Position numbers and translations under genes: made by a program
In this document: piece after piece, positions 37,546-46,036 of the stretch
Layout: every line of letters starts with the position of its first letter
Position numbering within the stretch: the stretch's first letter is position 1
DNA from: Nocardioides daedukensis
GTDB taxonomy: Bacteria > Actinomycetota > Actinomycetes > Propionibacteriales > Nocardioidaceae
Reading direction: 5' to 3'
NCBI RefSeq assembly: GCF_013408415.1
Contig: NZ_JACCAA010000001.1
Coordinates: forward strand, 2,356,001-2,420,000
Length of the DNA stretch: 64,000 nt
Notes under the pieces: generated by a model
The model's database searches: none
Told to the model about the DNA's origin: nothing
The model's input: only the letters and a program-made list of their open reading frames with translations

Positions 37546-39333
37546 TCAGGGGTCGTTGCCGGGGTCCAGCGGGCCGTCGGGCAGCGGCTCCGTCGTCGTC
37601 TCGGGCTCGGTCGGCGTGGGTGTCTCCGTCGACGGAGTCTCGCTCGGCTCCTCATACGCCGAGACCACGATCGTGACGGTCCCGCCCTTGTTCAGCGAGT
37701 CACCCTCGCCCGGGCTCTGGTCGATGACCTCACCCTTGGGCTGGGTGGTGTCGGTGCTGGTGACCACCTTGACCTCGAACCCGGCGTCCTTGATCGCCTT
37801 CTTGGCCTCGTCCTCGCTCATCCCGACGACACCGGGAATTGTCTCCGGACCGTCGGCGACGAAGATGGTGACCTCGCTGCCGCTCGTGGCGGGCTCACCG
37901 GCCGCGGGATTCTGGTCGATCACCTCGCCCTCGGGGTCATCGGTGTCGCGTTCCTCCCGGTTGACCTTGAACCCGGCCGCCTCGAGCTGGTCGGTGGCGT
38001 CCTGCTCGGACTTGCCGACCACGCTGGGCACCTCCACGTCGGGCTTGCCGGTGGAGACGACGACCTCCACCTCCGAGCCCTCGTCGACCATCGTATCCGG
38101 GGCTGGGTTGGTCTTGATCACCCGGCCCTTGGCGACGTCCTCGCTGGCCGCCTCGGTCGTCGTCGCGGTCAGGCCCTCTGCCTCGATCTGCTTCACCGCC
38201 TGCGCCTCGGACTCGCCGATCACCCGGGGGATGGCCACCTGCGGCGTCGGATCGTCGCCCATCCGGGGGATGAACCACGCGGCTGCGCCGATCAGCGCGA
38301 TCAGCAGGATGCCGATCAGCACCCAGAGCCAGGTGCGGTTCGGCTCCTCGTCGTCCTGGCGGTGGGTGGCCACGGCCGGTTGTACGGCGGGCTGGGTCGA
38401 GGTCGGCGCGAGCACCTGGGTGTGGTCGCCGGTGGCACCCACGACACCCATCGGGGCGGCGGCCACGGCAGGAGCCTGAACCGGCCGCCCGGCCAGGTAG
38501 CGCTCGATGTCCGAACGCATCGCGGCGGCGCTCTGGTAGCGCTCGTCGAGGCGCTTGGCCAGTGACTTCATCACGATCGCGTCCACCTCGGGCGGAAGCT
38601 CGGAGTCGTGCACCGACGGCGGCTGGGCGGGCTCGCGCACGTGCTGGTAGGCCACTGCGACGGGGGAGTCGCCGACGAACGGCGGCCGTCCGGTGAGCAG
38701 CTCATAGAGCAGGCAGCCGGTGGAGTAGACGTCGGAGCGCGAGTCCACGGTCTCGCCGCGCGCCTGCTCGGGGGAGAGATATTGCGCGGTGCCCACGACT
38801 GCGGCCGTCTGGGTCATCGTCGAGGACGCGTCGGAGACCGCGCGGGCGATGCCGAAGTCCATCACCTTCACGTCGCCGCCGGGGGTGAGCATCACGTTGG
38901 CCGGCTTGATGTCGCGGTGGATGATGCCGGCGCGGTGCGAGTAGTCCAGCGCGGAGAGCACACCCGAGGTGATCTCCAGGGCGCGCTCGGGCAGGATCTT
39001 GCGCCCTTCGCGCAGGATGTCGCGCAACGTGCGGCCGGCGACGTACTCCATCACGATGTAGGGCTGCGCCACCCCGTCGGGAGCCATCTCCTCGCCGGTG
39101 TCATAGACCGCGACGATCGACGGGTGGTTCAGCGAGGCCGAGGACTGCGCCTCACGACGGAATCGCGCCTGGAAGGTGGCGTCGCTGGCGAGGTCGGTGC
39201 GCAGCCGCTTGACGGCGACCACGCGACCGAGTCGGGTGTCGGTGCCCTTGCGGACCTCCGCCATCCCACCTCGTCCGAGCAACTCGTCGAGCTGGTAGCG
39301 ACCACCGACCACGGTCGGCTCCTCGTTCGTCAT
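37546..39333 (-). CDS. pknB: serine/threonine protein kinase PknB
   Basis: A 595-residue membrane receptor kinase. The cytosolic kinase has a G-loop LLGRGGMAEV (about 18-27), catalytic HRDIKPANVM (about 138) and DFGIA (about 156). A span WVLIGILLIALIGAAAWFI follows (about 325). The extracellular part has three PASTA repeats, each with a proline-glycine pattern, and ends with a Thr/Pro-rich tail. PknB controls peptidoglycan synthesis and division. I chose ATG 39333 (MTNEEPTV) with GAAGAAGGA upstream. Last gene of the fhaA-pknB operon. Confidence 0.95.
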   Translation of the reverse strand: MTNEEPTVVGGRYQLDELLGRGGMAEVRKGTDTRLGRVVAVKRLRTDLASDATFQARFRREAQSSASLNHPSIVAVYDTGEEMAPDGVAQPYIVMEYVAGRTLRDILREGRKILPERALEITSGVLSALDYSHRAGIIHRDIKPANVMLTPGGDVKVMDFGIARAVSDASSTMTQTAAVVGTAQYLSPEQARGETVDSRSDVYSTGCLLYELLTGRPPFVGDSPVAVAYQHVREPAQPPSVHDSELPPEVDAIVMKSLAKRLDERYQSAAAMRSDIERYLAGRPVQAPAVAAAPMGVVGATGDHTQVLAPTSTQPAVQPAVATHRQDDEEPNRTWLWVLIGILLIALIGAAAWFIPRMGDDPTPQVAIPRVIGESEAQAVKQIEAEGLTATTTEAASEDVAKGRVIKTNPAPDTMVDEGSEVEVVVSTGKPDVEVPSVVGKSEQDATDQLEAAGFKVNREERDTDDPEGEVIDQNPAAGEPATSGSEVTIFVADGPETIPGVVGMSEDEAKKAIKDAGFEVKVVTSTDTTQPKGEVIDQSPGEGDSLNKGGTVTIVVSAYEEPSETPSTETPTPTEPETTTEPLPDGPLDPGNDP

Positions 39334-39361
39334 CGGTCCTTCTTCCATTGCGAGGGAGTCA

Positions 39362-40837
39362 TCAGTCGATCACTGCTTCCATGACACTTTTCGCGATCGG
39401 CCCGGCGAGCGCACCGCCGGCGATCTGGTCGTTGCTGAGGTTGACCTTCTCGAGCATCACCGCAACCGCGACCTGCTTGCCGTCGACGTCTGCATAGGAG
39501 ACGAACCAGGCGTAGTCGTTGCAGTCCTGGCAGCCTTCGGCGGTGCCGGTCTTGGCACCCACCTCGACGCCGGGGATCCGGGCGACGCCGGCCGTGCCCC
39601 GGTCGACCACGTTGACCATCATCTTGCGGAGCTCACGCGCGGTGTCGGAGGAGACCGCCTCGGAGAGCTCCTTGGGGTCTGCCTTGTCGAGCACGTCGAG
39701 GTCGGGCGAGCGGACCTCGTCGACGACGTACGGCTTCATCACCGTGCCGTTGTTGACGATGCCGGCCACGACCATCGCCATCTGGAGCGGGGTGGCGCGC
39801 ACGTCCTGCTGGCCGATGCCCGACTTGGCCAGGTAGTCGTCCGACATCTCCTTGGACGGGAAGGTGCTCTGCAGCTGGCCCGGGAGGTCCTCGAGCGAGG
39901 TGTCGTTGAACCCGAAGGCCTCGGCCTGCTTGAGCAGCTTGTCCTGCCCGAGCTCGTTGGCCAGGGCCAGGAAGGTGGTGTTGCAGGACTGCGCCAGCGC
40001 CTGGGTCAGGCTGACCTTGGTCGCGCCGCAGTTGCGGCCACCGTTGCCGATCGAGGTGCTCGTGCCGGGGAGCTTGTACGTCGGCCCGCCGGTCACCATC
40101 GAGTCGGCGTCGTAGTCGCCGGTCTCGAGCGCGGCGGCCGCGGTGACCAGCTTGAAGACCGACCCCGGCGGGAGGTCGCGGCGGATCGCCCGGTTCTCCA
40201 GAGGACGATCCTTGCGTTCGTTCAGCTTCTTCGCCGCCTTCTCGACCGCGGAGAGGTCGTGCGAGGCGAGCTCATTGGGGTCGAAGGTCGGCGAGGACAC
40301 CATCGCCAGCACCTTGCCGGAGCCGGGCTCGAGGGCAACCACGGCGCCCTGGACGTCCTTGCCCAGCTGTGGGTTGTCGAGCAGGCCCTTGTAGGCGGCG
40401 ACCTGCGCCTCGCGGTCGATGGTCAGCTTCACCGAGCCGCCCTTGGCGCCGGAGTTGTTGACCAGGTCCACCAGGCGCGAGACGAAGAGCCGGTCGTCGT
40501 CGCCGGAGAGCACGTCGTTCTGGGTGCGTTCCAGTCCGGCCTGGTTGAAGAACGAGAACCACCCGGTCAGGTGCGCATACAGCCGCGGGTTGGTGTAGCG
40601 GCGCTGGAACTCGTACTTGTCGTCCGAGGGCACCGACTCCGCGATCGGCGTACGACCGACCAGGATCGCGCCGCGCTCGCGGGAGAAGGCCGCCTCGATC
40701 ACCCGACGGTTCTCGGGGTGCTCGGAGGCGTTGTTCAGCTCACTCGCCTGGATGTACTGCAGGTAGGTGACGTTGCCGAGCAGGGCCAGGAAGAGCAACA
40801 GGCAGAAGATCGACAGCGTACGGATCGGCTTGTTCAT
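39362..40837 (-). CDS. pbpA: penicillin-binding protein PbpA
   Basis: A 491-residue class B transpeptidase. The N-terminal span is TLSIFCLLLFLALLGNVTYL. The catalytic motifs are S-x-x-K as LPPGSVFKLV (about residue 225), S-x-N as AQSCNTTF (about 280) and KTG as GAKTGTAE (about 435). It crosslinks septal peptidoglycan and works with RodA, whose gene overlaps it by 4 bases. Confidence 0.95.
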   Translation of the reverse strand: MNKPIRTLSIFCLLLFLALLGNVTYLQYIQASELNNASEHPENRRVIEAAFSRERGAILVGRTPIAESVPSDDKYEFQRRYTNPRLYAHLTGWFSFFNQAGLERTQNDVLSGDDDRLFVSRLVDLVNNSGAKGGSVKLTIDREAQVAAYKGLLDNPQLGKDVQGAVVALEPGSGKVLAMVSSPTFDPNELASHDLSAVEKAAKKLNERKDRPLENRAIRRDLPPGSVFKLVTAAAALETGDYDADSMVTGGPTYKLPGTSTSIGNGGRNCGATKVSLTQALAQSCNTTFLALANELGQDKLLKQAEAFGFNDTSLEDLPGQLQSTFPSKEMSDDYLAKSGIGQQDVRATPLQMAMVVAGIVNNGTVMKPYVVDEVRSPDLDVLDKADPKELSEAVSSDTARELRKMMVNVVDRGTAGVARIPGVEVGAKTGTAEGCQDCNDYAWFVSYADVDGKQVAVAVMLEKVNLSNDQIAGGALAGPIAKSVMEAVID

Positions 40838-42216
40838 CGCAGGTTCACCACCTGGGTGGTCTCGGACTCCGACTCGGCCTCAGTCGCAGAGGAGAGGTTC
40901 GGGACCGGGCGCCGGGCCTGGTCGGAGATGCGCAGGAGCAGCCCGATGATGACCCAGTTGGCCACCAGCGACGAGCCGCCGTAGGACAGGAACGGGGTGG
41001 TCAGGCCGGTGAGCGGGATCAGCTTGGTGACGCCGCCGATGACCACGAAGACCTGCAGCGCGATGACGCAGGCAAGACCGCAGGCGACCAGCTTGCCGAA
41101 CGCGTCGCGGCAGACCAGGGCGGTGCGCAGGCCGCGCTCGACGATCAGTGCATAGAGCATGATCACTGCCATCAGGCCGGTCAGGCCCAGCTCCTCGCCG
41201 ATCGCGCCGATGATGAAGTCGGACTCGGCGAAGGGGATCCGGAACGGGCTGCCCTGGCCCAGGCCGCGCCCGAGCATGCCGCCCCAGGACATCCCGAAGA
41301 GCGACTCGCCGATCTGGTTGCCCGAGCCGTAGAAGTCGTCGAACGGATCGAGCCAGGCCTCCACGCGCACCTGGACGTGGGAGAAGAGCCGCCACCCGGC
41401 GAACGCTCCGGCCAGGAAGAGCGACCCACCGACGAGCAGCCAGCCGGGACGCTCGGTGGCGACGTAGAGCATGGTCAGGAAGATGCCGAAGAACAGCAGC
41501 GACGAGCCGAGGTCGCGCTGGAAGACCAGGATCGCCAGGCTGACCAGCCACATCGCCAGGATCGGCCCGAGGTCGCGGCCGCGGGGCAGGTCGATGAACA
41601 GGATCCGGCGCCCGGCCAGGGCCAGTGCGTCGCGGTGCATGACGAGATAGCCGGCGAAGGCGATGACCAGCAGCACCTTGGCGACCTCGCCGGGCTGCAT
41701 GCCGACCGGGCCCAGGTTGATCCAGATCCGGGCGCCGTTCTTGTTGACACCGATGAACGGCAACATCGGCAGCAGCAGCAGGACGATGGCGCTCAGGCCG
41801 CTGGTGTAGGTGAACCGCTGCAGGATCCGGTGGTCGCGCAGGAAGACGAGCGTGGCCACGAAGAGGGCCACGCCGATCGTCATCCAGACCAGCTGCTGGC
41901 GCGCGAACGTGGTGCCGTCGGCGAGGTCGAGGCGATAGATCACCGCGAGTCCGAGTCCGTTCAGCGCCGCCACGATCGGCAGCAGCACCGGGTCGGCGTA
42001 CGGGGCGAAGAACCTGACCACCACATGGCAGGCGACGACCAGCACGGCCAGCCATCCGCCATAACCGATGATGTCGGCCGGGACCTGGCCCTCCGCGCCC
42101 AGCCCGACTGCGGCATAGGCGCCGATGCCGACCAGCAGGGACAGGACGAGCAGGAAGAGCTCCGCACCCCGGCGGCGCCGGTGCACGAATCCGAGGAAGC
42201 TGTTTGATTGCGTCAT
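40834..42216 (-). CDS. rodA: RodA/FtsW SEDS glycosyltransferase
   Basis: A 460-residue polytopic membrane protein of the SEDS family that polymerises lipid II. About 10-12 spans are visible. The motif GNQIGESLFGMSWGG (about residue 295) and a late FLSYGGSSL segment (about 415) are family hallmarks. It pairs with PbpA. I take ATG 42216, with GAGG 9 bases upstream; ATG 42222 is an alternative. Confidence 0.94.
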   Translation of the reverse strand: MTQSNSFLGFVHRRRRGAELFLLVLSLLVGIGAYAAVGLGAEGQVPADIIGYGGWLAVLVVACHVVVRFFAPYADPVLLPIVAALNGLGLAVIYRLDLADGTTFARQQLVWMTIGVALFVATLVFLRDHRILQRFTYTSGLSAIVLLLLPMLPFIGVNKNGARIWINLGPVGMQPGEVAKVLLVIAFAGYLVMHRDALALAGRRILFIDLPRGRDLGPILAMWLVSLAILVFQRDLGSSLLFFGIFLTMLYVATERPGWLLVGGSLFLAGAFAGWRLFSHVQVRVEAWLDPFDDFYGSGNQIGESLFGMSWGGMLGRGLGQGSPFRIPFAESDFIIGAIGEELGLTGLMAVIMLYALIVERGLRTALVCRDAFGKLVACGLACVIALQVFVVIGGVTKLIPLTGLTTPFLSYGGSSLVANWVIIGLLLRISDQARRPVPNLSSATEAESESETTQVVNLR

Positions 42217-42227
42217 CGGCATGCGCC

Positions 42228-43772
42228 TCAGTCGCAGTCCGGGTCGGGTTCGGCGCTCGGTGAGGCGCTCACCTTGGCGTCCGGCGACGGCGCGTCCTCG
42301 GCCGATCCGCCCTGGCTCGGGCTCGCGCTGGGTGAGGCGGTCCCGCTCGGCAGGGCGGCGCCACCACCGGCCGGTCCCTCGGTGCTGCCGGTCGCGCCGG
42401 ATCCGGCCGATCCGCTGGCGGACGGGCTGGTCGACTCACTGGGTTCGGGTGCCGGCTCGTCCGTGCAATCGGTCATCTGGCCGCGATAGTTGCGGACCGT
42501 ACGACGCGCGTCCTCCAGGCTGTCCGAGCCGATGCCCTCGCGGATCATGTTGGCGTCATAGTTCGACAGCCGGTCCAGATCGACGTCGGAGACCTCGTGC
42601 GCGCGGTTCAGGGTGATGCCGGGCAGGCTGGCGTCGACGCCGCGGAAGATCGCCACGTGTCCGTCGTGCTCGGCGACGAAGTATTGCCGCTGGGTCCAGC
42701 TGTAGCCCAACCCCAACAGCCCGACCACCAGGCCGATCAGGATCAGCAGCACGCCGAGGATGCGCAACCAGGACAGTCGCCCGGGTGGGCGCGGGGCGTA
42801 GCGAGCGACCTCGGGGTCGATCGGGTCGGTGGGGATCGCGTAGGGCACGTCGGGGCCCAGGTCGGCCGGGACCGGCTCGATCTCACCGGTGTCGCCGGAG
42901 CGGTGCCCGCGGAACCGGCCGCTCATCGTGCTCCAGCCGCCACCTGCGCTCTTGCGGGGCAGGTCGGCCGCGGCACCCACGAGCATCGGGGCCGGGGCCT
43001 CGTCGAGCTCGGTGTGTACGTCGGCGACGATGCAGGTCACGTTGTCGCTGCTGCCGGCCTCGAGGCTGGCCCGGACGAGCTCGACCACGGCGAAGTCGGG
43101 GGTGCCGGTGGAGAGGATGTCGGCGATGTGGGCGTCGTCGAGGACGCCACAGGCGCCGTCACTGCACAGGAAGACGCGGTCGCCCTCGGCCAGGTCGACG
43201 TAGAACAGGTCGGGCTCGGTGTCGTGGACCGCGTCGAGCGCCTTGAGGATCAGGTTGCGGTGCGGGTGGGTGCGCGCCTCCTCCTCGGTGATCCGGCCCT
43301 CGTCGATCAGCGACTGCACGAAGGTGTGGTCCTTGGTGAGCTGGCTGATCGTGCCGTCGCGGAAGAGGTAGGCACGGCTGTCGCCGACGTGGCCGATGGC
43401 CAGCTGGCGGCCGTCGAAGAGCGCGACGGTGGCCGTGGTGCTGGTGCCGTTGAGGCTCGGGTCGTCCTCGACCAGCTCACCGATCCGGTCGTGGGCGCGG
43501 TGCAGGGCGCCGGCGACCAAGGAGAGCATGTCGTCCTGGGGCGCCTCGTCGAGCTTGCGCAGCTGCTGGACGGCGGTGCCGCTGGCGATGTCACCGCGCG
43601 CGGCGCCACCGACGCCGTCGCAGACCGTCAGCAACCACGGACCGGCGTACCCGCTGTCCTGGTTGTCCTTGCGGACGCGTCCGACGTCGGAGAGGGCGGC
43701 GAAGTCGAGGAGCAGGCGCGTGTCCTGCTCCTCGGGAGTGCCGGCCGTCGTCGGTGTGTCGGGGTCGGACAT
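42228..43772 (-). CDS. pstP: PP2C-type Ser/Thr phosphatase PstP
   Basis: A 514-residue phosphatase that reverses PknB signalling. The PPM metal-binding motifs VRKDNQDS, LTVCDGVGGAARGD, HVGDSRAYLF and SSDNVTCIVADV lie in the first about 240 residues. A membrane span LSWLRILGVLLILIGLVVGL (about 330) and a Ser/Pro/Gly-rich tail with many Ser and Ala follow. ATG 43772 is 2 bases after the fhaB stop; the longer frame would overlap fhaB. Confidence 0.94.
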   Translation of the reverse strand: MSDPDTPTTAGTPEEQDTRLLLDFAALSDVGRVRKDNQDSGYAGPWLLTVCDGVGGAARGDIASGTAVQQLRKLDEAPQDDMLSLVAGALHRAHDRIGELVEDDPSLNGTSTTATVALFDGRQLAIGHVGDSRAYLFRDGTISQLTKDHTFVQSLIDEGRITEEEARTHPHRNLILKALDAVHDTEPDLFYVDLAEGDRVFLCSDGACGVLDDAHIADILSTGTPDFAVVELVRASLEAGSSDNVTCIVADVHTELDEAPAPMLVGAAADLPRKSAGGGWSTMSGRFRGHRSGDTGEIEPVPADLGPDVPYAIPTDPIDPEVARYAPRPPGRLSWLRILGVLLILIGLVVGLLGLGYSWTQRQYFVAEHDGHVAIFRGVDASLPGITLNRAHEVSDVDLDRLSNYDANMIREGIGSDSLEDARRTVRNYRGQMTDCTDEPAPEPSESTSPSASGSAGSGATGSTEGPAGGGAALPSGTASPSASPSQGGSAEDAPSPDAKVSASPSAEPDPDCD

Positions 43773-43774
43773 CG

Positions 43775-44245
43775 TCACTTCCTCAGCTCGAGGACGGTCT
43801 TCCCGATCCGGACCTGGGTCCCGAGAGCGAGCGTGGTGGGCTGGCTGATCCGTGCCTGGCCGACATAGGTGCCGTTGGTGGAGCCGAGGTCCTCGACGAA
43901 CCACTGCTCACCGGAGGCGGCGATGCGGGCATGGCGGGTGGAGACGTAGTCGTCGTCGAGTCGGATCGCGGCGTCCGAGCCCCGACCGATCAGGACCGGT
44001 GCCTGGGCCAGGTCGGCACGTTCGCCGACGTTGGGGCCGTCGACGACCAGGACGTGCGTGGGGGAGCCGCGGCGGCGGGTCGGCGGCTTGGCCGGCTTCT
44101 GTCCCCTCGAGGCGGGTCGGGACTGCTGGGCGGGGAGGCGGGCGCCGAACATGTCGGTGCGGATCACGCTGATCGCGGAGAGCACGAAGATCCACAGGAT
44201 CGCCAGATAGGCGAACCGGATCAGGAACAGGGTCAGCTCACTCAC
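43775..44245 (-). CDS. fhaB: FHA-domain protein FhaB (FipA-like)
   Basis: A 156-residue membrane-anchored phosphothreonine-binding protein. One N-terminal span (LFLIRFAYLAILWIFVLSAI), a basic linker, then an FHA domain with IGRGSDAAIRLDDDYVSTRHAR (about residue 87) and GSTNGTYVG. FHA domains bind phosphorylated partners, here likely PknB targets. Start GTG 44245 abuts the fhaA stop. Confidence 0.94.
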   Translation of the reverse strand: MSELTLFLIRFAYLAILWIFVLSAISVIRTDMFGARLPAQQSRPASRGQKPAKPPTRRRGSPTHVLVVDGPNVGERADLAQAPVLIGRGSDAAIRLDDDYVSTRHARIAASGEQWFVEDLGSTNGTYVGQARISQPTTLALGTQVRIGKTVLELRK

Positions 44246-44953
44246 TCAGGACTCCTCCACCACGCGCACGGTCAGGGTGGTGTTGCCGATCTTCACGGTG
44301 GACCCGTTGTAGAGCCGGGAGTCCGGGACCTTGTGACCGTCGACGAGCATGCCGTTGGTCGAGCCGAGGTCGCGCACCGAGATCTCGGGGTCACTCTGGC
44401 CGCCGCGCACCTGGAACTCGACGTGGCTTCGGCTGATGCCGGGATCGTTGATCCGCAGGCCGGCATCCGTGCCTCGTCCGACGATCAGGCCGGGCGGGTT
44501 GAGCGGGTGGCGTACGCCGTTGACCTCGAGCACGACGGTGGCGCGGCCGACCTGGGTGTCGGTGGCGTTCGTGGTGACCTTGGCGCGGGCGGCCGAGCGG
44601 ACCCGGAACCGGCCGGTGGTGAGGTCGTCGGCCTGGGCGAACTCGATCTGCACCGGGCCGGGGAAGACGTAGGACTGCTCGTCGGCGTGGTCGCGCAGCG
44701 CGTTGGTCAGTTCGCCCTCGAGCGTGGAGTCATAGCCGGAGAGGCGTTCGAGGTCGCCGGGGCTGAGCTCGACGTGGAACGAGTTGGGCACCAGGCGGCG
44801 GTCGCGGCTGAGGATCTGCGCGTTGTTGTCGACCTCGCGCTGCAGGGCCGCGGAGATCTCGACGGGTTGTACGGCGCTGCGGAAGGCGCGCGCGAAGGCA
44901 CCGGAGATCATCTGCTCCAGCTTGTTCTCGAAACGTTGCAGTCCGCCGGCCAC
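44246..44953 (-). CDS. fhaA: FHA-domain protein FhaA (DUF3662)
   Basis: A 235-residue protein with an N-terminal DUF3662 domain (FENKLEQMISGAFARAF, residues 8-25; LVPNSFHVELSP follows) and a C-terminal FHA domain (IVGRGTDAGLRINDPGISRSHVEF, about residue 165). It binds PknB-phosphorylated proteins and regulates cell wall synthesis. I chose GTG 44953, which has GGAGG 7 bases upstream; the frame is open far upstream without support. First gene of the operon. The shorter length than mycobacterial FhaA comes from a missing long linker. Confidence 0.94.
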   Translation of the reverse strand: MAGGLQRFENKLEQMISGAFARAFRSAVQPVEISAALQREVDNNAQILSRDRRLVPNSFHVELSPGDLERLSGYDSTLEGELTNALRDHADEQSYVFPGPVQIEFAQADDLTTGRFRVRSAARAKVTTNATDTQVGRATVVLEVNGVRHPLNPPGLIVGRGTDAGLRINDPGISRSHVEFQVRGGQSDPEISVRDLGSTNGMLVDGHKVPDSRLYNGSTVKIGNTTLTVRVVEES

Positions 44954-45132
44954 TTCGGTGCCTCCTTCCTTCTCGGTTCTGCGAGTCAATCGTGCCTGTT
45001 CCACAGCAGCAAACAGAGCCGTCTGAGTCTGACGGCTTCGGTGATCGTATCGGGCGGGGGGTCGTGACAGTGCGCAAGAGGACCGCGGTTTGGGCGATTC
45101 GGTCTTGCTGGGATAACCTTGGCCCGCTTCTC

Positions 45133-45216
45133 GCGCGAGTGGCGGAATAGGCAGACGCGCACGGTTCAGGTCCGTGTGTCCGAAAGGACGTGGGGGTTCA
45201 ACTCCCCCCTCGCGCA
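45133..45216 (+). tRNA. tRNA-Leu (anticodon CAG)
   Basis: An 84-nt class II tRNA with a variable arm (GTGTGTCCGAAAGGACGT region). Acceptor arms GCGCGAG and CTCGCGC pair, and the anticodon loop is TTCAGGT. It lies in the divergent gap before fhaA, as in other actinobacteria. CCA is not encoded. Confidence 0.97.
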
Positions 45217-45226
45217 CGTTGAGCAG

Positions 45227-45254
45227 AAGGCCCCGGCTTCGGCCGGGGCCTTCA
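45227..45254 (+). terminator. terminator after tRNA-Leu
   Basis: AAGGCCCCGGC and GCCGGGGCCTT form an 11-bp stem with a TTCG loop, followed by C. It ends the tRNA-Leu transcript. Confidence 0.9.
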
Positions 45255-45379
45255 CGCATTTTCGACCGGATCGGGTGGGCGCAGTTTGTGGCGTCCTGCG
45301 CGGTGATATAGATCCAGTGCCGGAAAGTCTGGCTGATGCAAGCTCGTGAGTGTGCTTGCCACTCGACAGGATTCGAAAA

Positions 45380-46036
45380 ATGAACGATCCCCACCCGGGT
45401 ACGCCACCCTCCGGCCAGGGCGGTTTCCCGCCTGCGGGACAGGGCGGATTCCCGCCTCCGGGGCAGTTCGGCTATCCCCCTGCGGGGCACTACCCGCCGC
45501 CGCGCAAGGGCTCGGGCCGCACGCTGATCTGGCTCGCGGCCGGACTGGTGCTGGTCGTCGCCGTGATCGGCATCGTCGCCCTGCTCGTCCGTGGAGGTGG
45601 GGACTCCGAGGACAAGGCGGACGACGGCCCGCGCGGGCAGTCGTGCGCGACCTATCAGGACGTGGTGCTGAGCTCCGAGATGTGGTCGGCCACCGAGTTC
45701 GATCCCGACCGCCTCCAGGAGATGTACGACACCGTGCTGGAGGACATCACCGACGAGGAGATCGAGTCGTTGGTGAGCGAGGAGGCCACGGTGGTCGTTG
45801 ACTACTACCGTGCGATCGGCGAGTGGAAGCAGTCCATGGAGGACGCCCTCAGCCGCGGCGAGACACCCGAGACCACGATCCCCGCGGAGCTTCAGGCCCA
45901 GCAGGCCGACATTCCCCGAACCCAGGCTGCGGTTCGCGAAGCGTGCCGGGAATTCCTGCCTCAGGCCGAGGACGGACCGGCCCCCTCGATCACCGCTCGA
46001 CCTCTGGTGACCCCGAGCCCGATGGGTGACAACTGA
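45380..46036 (+). CDS. hypothetical membrane protein with Gly/Pro repeats
   Basis: A 218-residue protein. The N-terminus is a Gly/Pro repeat (GQGGFPPAGQGGFPPPGQ, residues about 11-38). One membrane span (LIWLAAGLVLVVAVIGIVAL, about 54-73) separates it from an outside domain (about 140 residues) of Glu/Asp-rich helices, with a cysteine pair (SCATYQD and REACREF). I do not recognise it. Its stop overlaps the next start by a single base (TGATG), so the two are coupled. ATG 45380. Confidence 0.7.
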   Translation: MNDPHPGTPPSGQGGFPPAGQGGFPPPGQFGYPPAGHYPPPRKGSGRTLIWLAAGLVLVVAVIGIVALLVRGGGDSEDKADDGPRGQSCATYQDVVLSSEMWSATEFDPDRLQEMYDTVLEDITDEEIESLVSEEATVVVDYYRAIGEWKQSMEDALSRGETPETTIPAELQAQQADIPRTQAAVREACREFLPQAEDGPAPSITARPLVTPSPMGDN